NCBI GenBank assembly: GCA_027186245.1
Contig: CP114490.1
Location: 7,386,501-7,450,500 of the forward strand
DNA length: 64,000 bases
From: Coriaria nepalensis
Taxonomy: Eukaryota; Streptophyta; Magnoliopsida; Cucurbitales; Coriariaceae
Direction of reading: 5' to 3'
Numbering within the stretch: position 1 is the first letter of the stretch; every line of letters starts with the position of its first letter. The position numbers and the translations under genes were made by a program. The notes beneath the pieces are model-generated. The model made no database searches. It was given only the letters and a program-made list of their open reading frames with translations, and was not told the DNA's origin. Below, one piece after another: positions 62,470-64,000 of the stretch.

Positions 62470-64000
62470 AAAGATGCCGATCAACTTAGTCGTCTTCTTC
62501 TTCCTCCTCCGTTATTGTGATGAGGAGATAGGGCGTAGGGTATTTGATATTTCACGTGTAAGTTATGATCAAGTGCTAAAGGTTTGGATGGAGAGAGGTA
62601 TTCCTTATATACATATCAACCCTATCTATCTTGAGGGCTTTTATAATCTTACGTATATCGTCTCTTAGCCAAAGAAAATTTACGTGCTACGTATATATAT
62701 ATATATATAGTAAAACGAGAATTTATTAACTAGATTAAAGAGAGAATAAGCTGTAATAATTTCATTTATTTGATTAAGAAATTTTGAAAAAAAATATTAA
62801 AAAAAAAAAAAAAAAAAATTCTACAATATGGATAACAAGCATGTGTTGCAAGTGGAAGAAGTTTTTGAACACGTACAACTCTTTCACATTCACTATAATT
62901 GACATGTATTAATTAGCCAACTTAAACAGCTTGAAATTTTAAGAAACCACTTAATTTCTATATTCACATTAGGTAGGTAATATATATATATATATAAAAG
63001 TCATTGATTTATGATTATAAATTAATTTATATCACGATAATAAATATTATTTTTATATATTATATTAAATTTTAATTTAATATATATTTATTATTTATAT
63101 TATAATATTTAGTAGTACTAACATACTTATAATCACTATTATTCATGTTGCTATCTTTAATAATGGTGTATAATTTCGAGATAGCATTAGACGTCATTAT
63201 ATCCCGATTAATTTAAGAGTTATATTTCGATATTTTCAAATGTTAAAAGAATATTATTTCACCTATTACTGTCACCTCAGCTACTTATTAGAGCATATAA
63301 ATTTGATAATGTATACATATGTTTTGTCAATTAAGCAGTGATTGTGTAGTTAGTAGTTATATTGCTAAAAGTTGTTATCACTTGCTACTTATTAAACCTT
63401 TGTTTACAAAATTGTTGGAAAAAAAAAAAATTAAAGGGCACCAAAAGGCAGTTGGGAAATTAAGACAGAGCTGGCGATCGCCGACTATATAGTAGCAAGT
63501 AGTATATGACATCTTACACTTTTGACTCAAACCTAAAATTGTTTCTTTCTAGTGAAGCTTGTCCAATACTTCTTCCTATCTATATAAATCACACATCCAA
63601 ATTTATGTAATTGCATTTTGGACCCACCAATTAATTAAAGTAAGAGTTTTTTTTTTTTTTTTTTTTCATTACTAACACATAATTCAGTTCAAGCCAAAGA
63701 TAATAAGAAAACATGTTAATGTTAAGAGTGAGAATCTCAACTTTCGTATTGGTTATGAATTGATAAATGTCAAAATCGAAATACTTTATAATAAGAGAGT
63801 ATTTGTGATATTATCCTGATTTTAGACTTTTTTTTTAAAGCTCAAAGCTCAGTATTAAGAAAAAAAATCTTGGTCAACCTAACAATTTTTTTTTTTCATT
63901 TTCTTAATTTAGAAAAAATAAGAAAATAAAAATAAAAAGAGATATTTACCCCTTTTAAAATTTTGAAAAACAATAAAACAATAATCATGAGCTCAACAAA
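62470..64000. other. SQE promoter region and AT-rich intergenic DNA
   Basis: 62470-62660 is the likely 5' leader/promoter of the minus-strand SQE gene. Beyond about 62690 the sequence is very AT-rich, with A/T homopolymers and AT dinucleotide runs (62690-62710, 62980-62996). No gene or transposon could be supported up to the window end. Confidence 0.5.

Overview
The window is plant nuclear DNA, almost certainly from a dicot. It has intron-rich genes with GT..AG introns, AT-rich gene-free stretches, plastid-targeted proteins, a 450-residue alpha-tubulin, type I MADS-box genes, a squalene epoxidase and degraded plant retroelements. I assembled exon structures by hand from splice sites, reading-frame phase and family conservation. 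Nothing was aligned against a database.

Layout from left to right: a 5'-truncated EGY3-like plastid pseudoprotease (3-1444, +); a SKIP22-like F-box gene (2140-3660, +); a small plastid-type membrane protein (4267-5982, +); a decayed RTE-type LINE (about 6725-8190); alpha-tubulin (8978-11043, +), convergent with a four-exon plastid-type membrane protein (11484-13681, -); a 961-residue acidic membrane protein with recent internal duplications (15451-18733, -); a decayed DUF1985-type transposon ORF (about 19570-20262); a 15-exon organellar-type aspartyl-tRNA synthetase (20998-25749, +) with an in-frame TAG; and a perfect 60-copy ACCAAT array.

The accessory core is 27-43 kb, a tandem array of four AGL62-like (M-alpha, single-exon) MADS genes at 28242, 31470, 35588 and 38635. 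The third is a pseudogene that has lost its start codon, its frame, some codons and its TATA box. The array holds transposon insertions that can be recognised by comparing copies, a truncated copy of the acidic-protein gene that ends the array (41613-43049, -), and a 95-bp fragment of the aspartyl-tRNA synthetase gene.

The right part carries a 13-exon Rix1/PELP1-like ribosome-biogenesis gene (47407-52670, +); a trichome-birefringence-like (TBL12/13-type) gene (53174-55834, -) in which five exons are recognisable but at least four lesions break the reading frame; and an eight-exon squalene epoxidase (59149-62469, -) with a 601-bp long-terminal-inverted-repeat element in intron 3.

The genes are ordinary unlinked plant loci and do not form a pathway. 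I found no CRISPR, operon, convincing tRNA or rRNA gene, and no obviously new multi-gene system. The most interesting content is the MADS birth-and-death array with its chimeric debris, and two otherwise conserved genes (AspRS and TBL) carrying disabling lesions.
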